DNA of 64,000 bases, taken from Candidatus Zhuqueibacterota bacterium. Its GTDB lineage: Bacteria > Zhuqueibacterota > Zhuqueibacteria > Residuimicrobiales > Krinioviventaceae. Positions within the stretch are counted from its first letter, which is position 1, and each line of letters opens with the position of its first letter. Shown here piece after piece: positions 62,667 to 64,000 of this stretch. Made by a program: the position numbers and the translations under genes. The notes beneath the pieces are model-generated. The model saw only the letters and a program-made list of their open reading frames with translations, was not told the DNA's origin and searched no databases. The stretch is taken from positions 1 to 64,000 of the forward strand of contig JAFGSB010000097.1 in NCBI GenBank assembly GCA_016934825.1. Reading direction: 5' to 3'.

Positions 62667-64000
62667 ATGGAAAAGAAAAAACAAATTATCATTTTAGGAG
62701 CGGGGCCCGCCGGTCTGGCGCTGGCTTTAAAATTATTACGCCGGAACGAGCCTGAATGGGAAATAATCCTTATTGAACAAAAATCTTATGTCGGCGGAAT
62801 CGCCGCAAGTTTCGAGAAGGATGGTTTGTTTTTTGACTTTGGCAGTCACCGACTGCATCCTGCGACATCGGCAGAGATCCTGAATGATCTGAAAGAATTG
62901 CTGGGCGATGATCTGCTCAACCGCCCGAGAAACGGCCGCATCCGTTTATTGGGAAGATTTCTAAAATTCCCCCTGAACCCGGTCGATCTGATTTTACATA
63001 CACCTCCCGCATTTGTCCTGAGTTTTTTAACTGATATGTTGGCAAAACCATTTCAAAAAAAGCACAGACCGCAACGGTCATTTGCCGATGCTCTTATGGA
63101 CGGATTGGGGAAAACGATCTGTTCCGCTTTTTATTTTCCCTATGCGCGTAAATTGTGGGGAATAAATCCAGAAGACATTTCCGTCATCCAGGCGCAAAAA
63201 CGTGTATCGGCGAATAGTGTGTTTAAAATAATCAAAAAGGTTTTTTCTGTTTTACCGGGTATTAAACGCGAAAATACAGGCCGGTTTTTTTATCCCCAAA
63301 AAGGATACGGGCAAATTAGCCGGGTCCTCGCGAACGAGGTGGAAAAACTGGGCGGAAAAATTCTGCTTTCCTCTTCCGCTGAGGAGATTATCATAAAAGG
63401 AAACCGGCCTTCCGTTTTAAAACTCCGCAAGGAGAATAATGATTTTGTGGAATTTAATCATATCGATTGTGATTTTTTATTTTCCACAATTCCCATTTCA
63501 GTATTGGCCAGACTAATCAAGCCTTTACCCTCTCAGGATATAACAGACGCTTGTAAAAAGTTGAAATACCGGAGTATGATTCTGCATTACCTGTTGTTTG
63601 AAACCGACCAGTATACTCCGTATGACGCGCACTATATACCTGAAGATAACATCATAATATCACGCATATCGGAACCTAAAAATTACAGCGCATCCAAAGA
63701 ACCGGCAAACCTGACCGGAATTTGTCTGGAAATACCATGCAATTTGGGTGATGATATATGGAACATGACCGATGCAAGTCTGACTCAAAAATCACTCGAG
63801 GATTTGAAAAAGATCGGTCTGCCGGCAAATTTCCCTTTAAAGACATCATTTACAAAAAGACTGCCGTTTGTATACCCGATATATGACCAGAAATTTGACG
63901 AGCAGTTTGAGTTAATTGATGATTATATCAATCGGTTTACAGGACTTGTATCACTTGGTCGTCAGGGATTATTTGCTCATGACAATACACATCATACGAT
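62667..64000 (+). CDS. FAD-dependent amine-oxidase/UDP-galactopyranose-mutase-like oxidoreductase (partial, runs off the window)
   Basis: Open from ATG 62667 (AGGA site just upstream, 7 bp after the previous stop) to the window end, 444 codons without a stop. The N-terminus is an FAD-binding Rossmann fold (IIILGAGPAGLALALKLL, then YVGGIAASF and FFDFGSHRLH). Later pieces (FYFPYARKLWG, FYPQKGYGQIS, and the last GRQGLFAHDNTHHT) fit the NAD(P)/FAD protoporphyrinogen-oxidase-like family found in EPS and lipid-linked sugar clusters. The C-terminus is outside the window, and the substrate is unknown. Confidence 0.88.
   Translation, partial: MEKKKQIIILGAGPAGLALALKLLRRNEPEWEIILIEQKSYVGGIAASFEKDGLFFDFGSHRLHPATSAEILNDLKELLGDDLLNRPRNGRIRLLGRFLKFPLNPVDLILHTPPAFVLSFLTDMLAKPFQKKHRPQRSFADALMDGLGKTICSAFYFPYARKLWGINPEDISVIQAQKRVSANSVFKIIKKVFSVLPGIKRENTGRFFYPQKGYGQISRVLANEVEKLGGKILLSSSAEEIIIKGNRPSVLKLRKENNDFVEFNHIDCDFLFSTIPISVLARLIKPLPSQDITDACKKLKYRSMILHYLLFETDQYTPYDAHYIPEDNIIISRISEPKNYSASKEPANLTGICLEIPCNLGDDIWNMTDASLTQKSLEDLKKIGLPANFPLKTSFTKRLPFVYPIYDQKFDEQFELIDDYINRFTGLVSLGRQGLFAHDNTHHT

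Noticed and set aside
1-64000. CRISPR arrays, insertion sequences, prophage, rRNA, attachment sites
   Set aside because: No regularly spaced direct repeats, transposase, integrase or phage genes, and no rRNA-like sequence were seen on either strand.

Overview
The window reads as a chromosomal segment of an uncultured-type Gram-negative bacterium. Signs of two membranes are lpxH, lgt, outer-membrane barrel proteins, a Wza-like export protein and TolQ/TolR-type motors. The sequence is AT-rich, with a visibly more GC-rich first 3 kb and exopolysaccharide (EPS) stretches. Weak or absent Shine-Dalgarno sequences, many large TPR proteins, an orphan microcompartment shell gene and the barrel/YbgF-like genes suggest a member of the FCB superphylum (Calditrichota/KSB1-like). 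That placement is inference from gene content, not a phylogeny.

Layout. 1-4.5 kb: an EamA transporter, a 750-bp cluster of palindromic repeats, then a minus-strand operon of an ECF substrate-binding membrane protein and two aldolase-type TIM barrels. 4.7-9.3 kb: a trypsin-like protease, a membrane histidine kinase and an NtrC-type sigma54 activator in one operon. 9.3-18.4 kb (minus): an FHA-TM-AgmX/TonB protein, two TolR/ExbD proteins, one TolQ/ExbB protein, a small acidic exported protein, two TPR proteins and an outer-membrane barrel protein. Its composition resembles the Agl-Glt / Nfs envelope machinery of Myxococcus. 18.6-28.9 kb (minus): a VWA protein, tsaD, a YbbR protein, a zinc ribbon, the rpsF-ssb-rpsR-rplI block, pth, rplY, prs, tRNA-Gln, ispE and a lone BMC shell protein. 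29.2-38.9 kb (plus): lpxH-mreC-mreD-mrdA-rodA-lgt, a barrel protein, a YbgF-like lipoprotein and glgA. 39.3-64 kb (plus): a large EPS/glycan region. It starts with a STAS regulator, export protein, co-polymerase/tyrosine kinase, epimerase and phosphoglycosyl transferase, followed by glycosyltransferases, sugar-nucleotide enzymes, acyltransferases, a secreted glycosidase-like protein, a polysaccharide deacetylase, a FemAB/GNAT-like protein, and an FAD oxidoreductase cut by the window end.

How the parts may work together. Two near-consensus sigma54 promoters lie in the two long gaps of the EPS region, one before the STAS gene and one before the secreted glycosidase-like gene. The window also encodes a sigma54 activator with its kinase, so the 5.7-9.3 kb pair is a candidate regulator of the EPS region. 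The Glt/Nfs-like cluster is the best candidate for an undescribed system: a proton-driven trans-envelope machine outside Myxococcota, possibly for gliding or for moving surface polysaccharide. One of its two TolR subunits has Asn in place of the membrane Asp.
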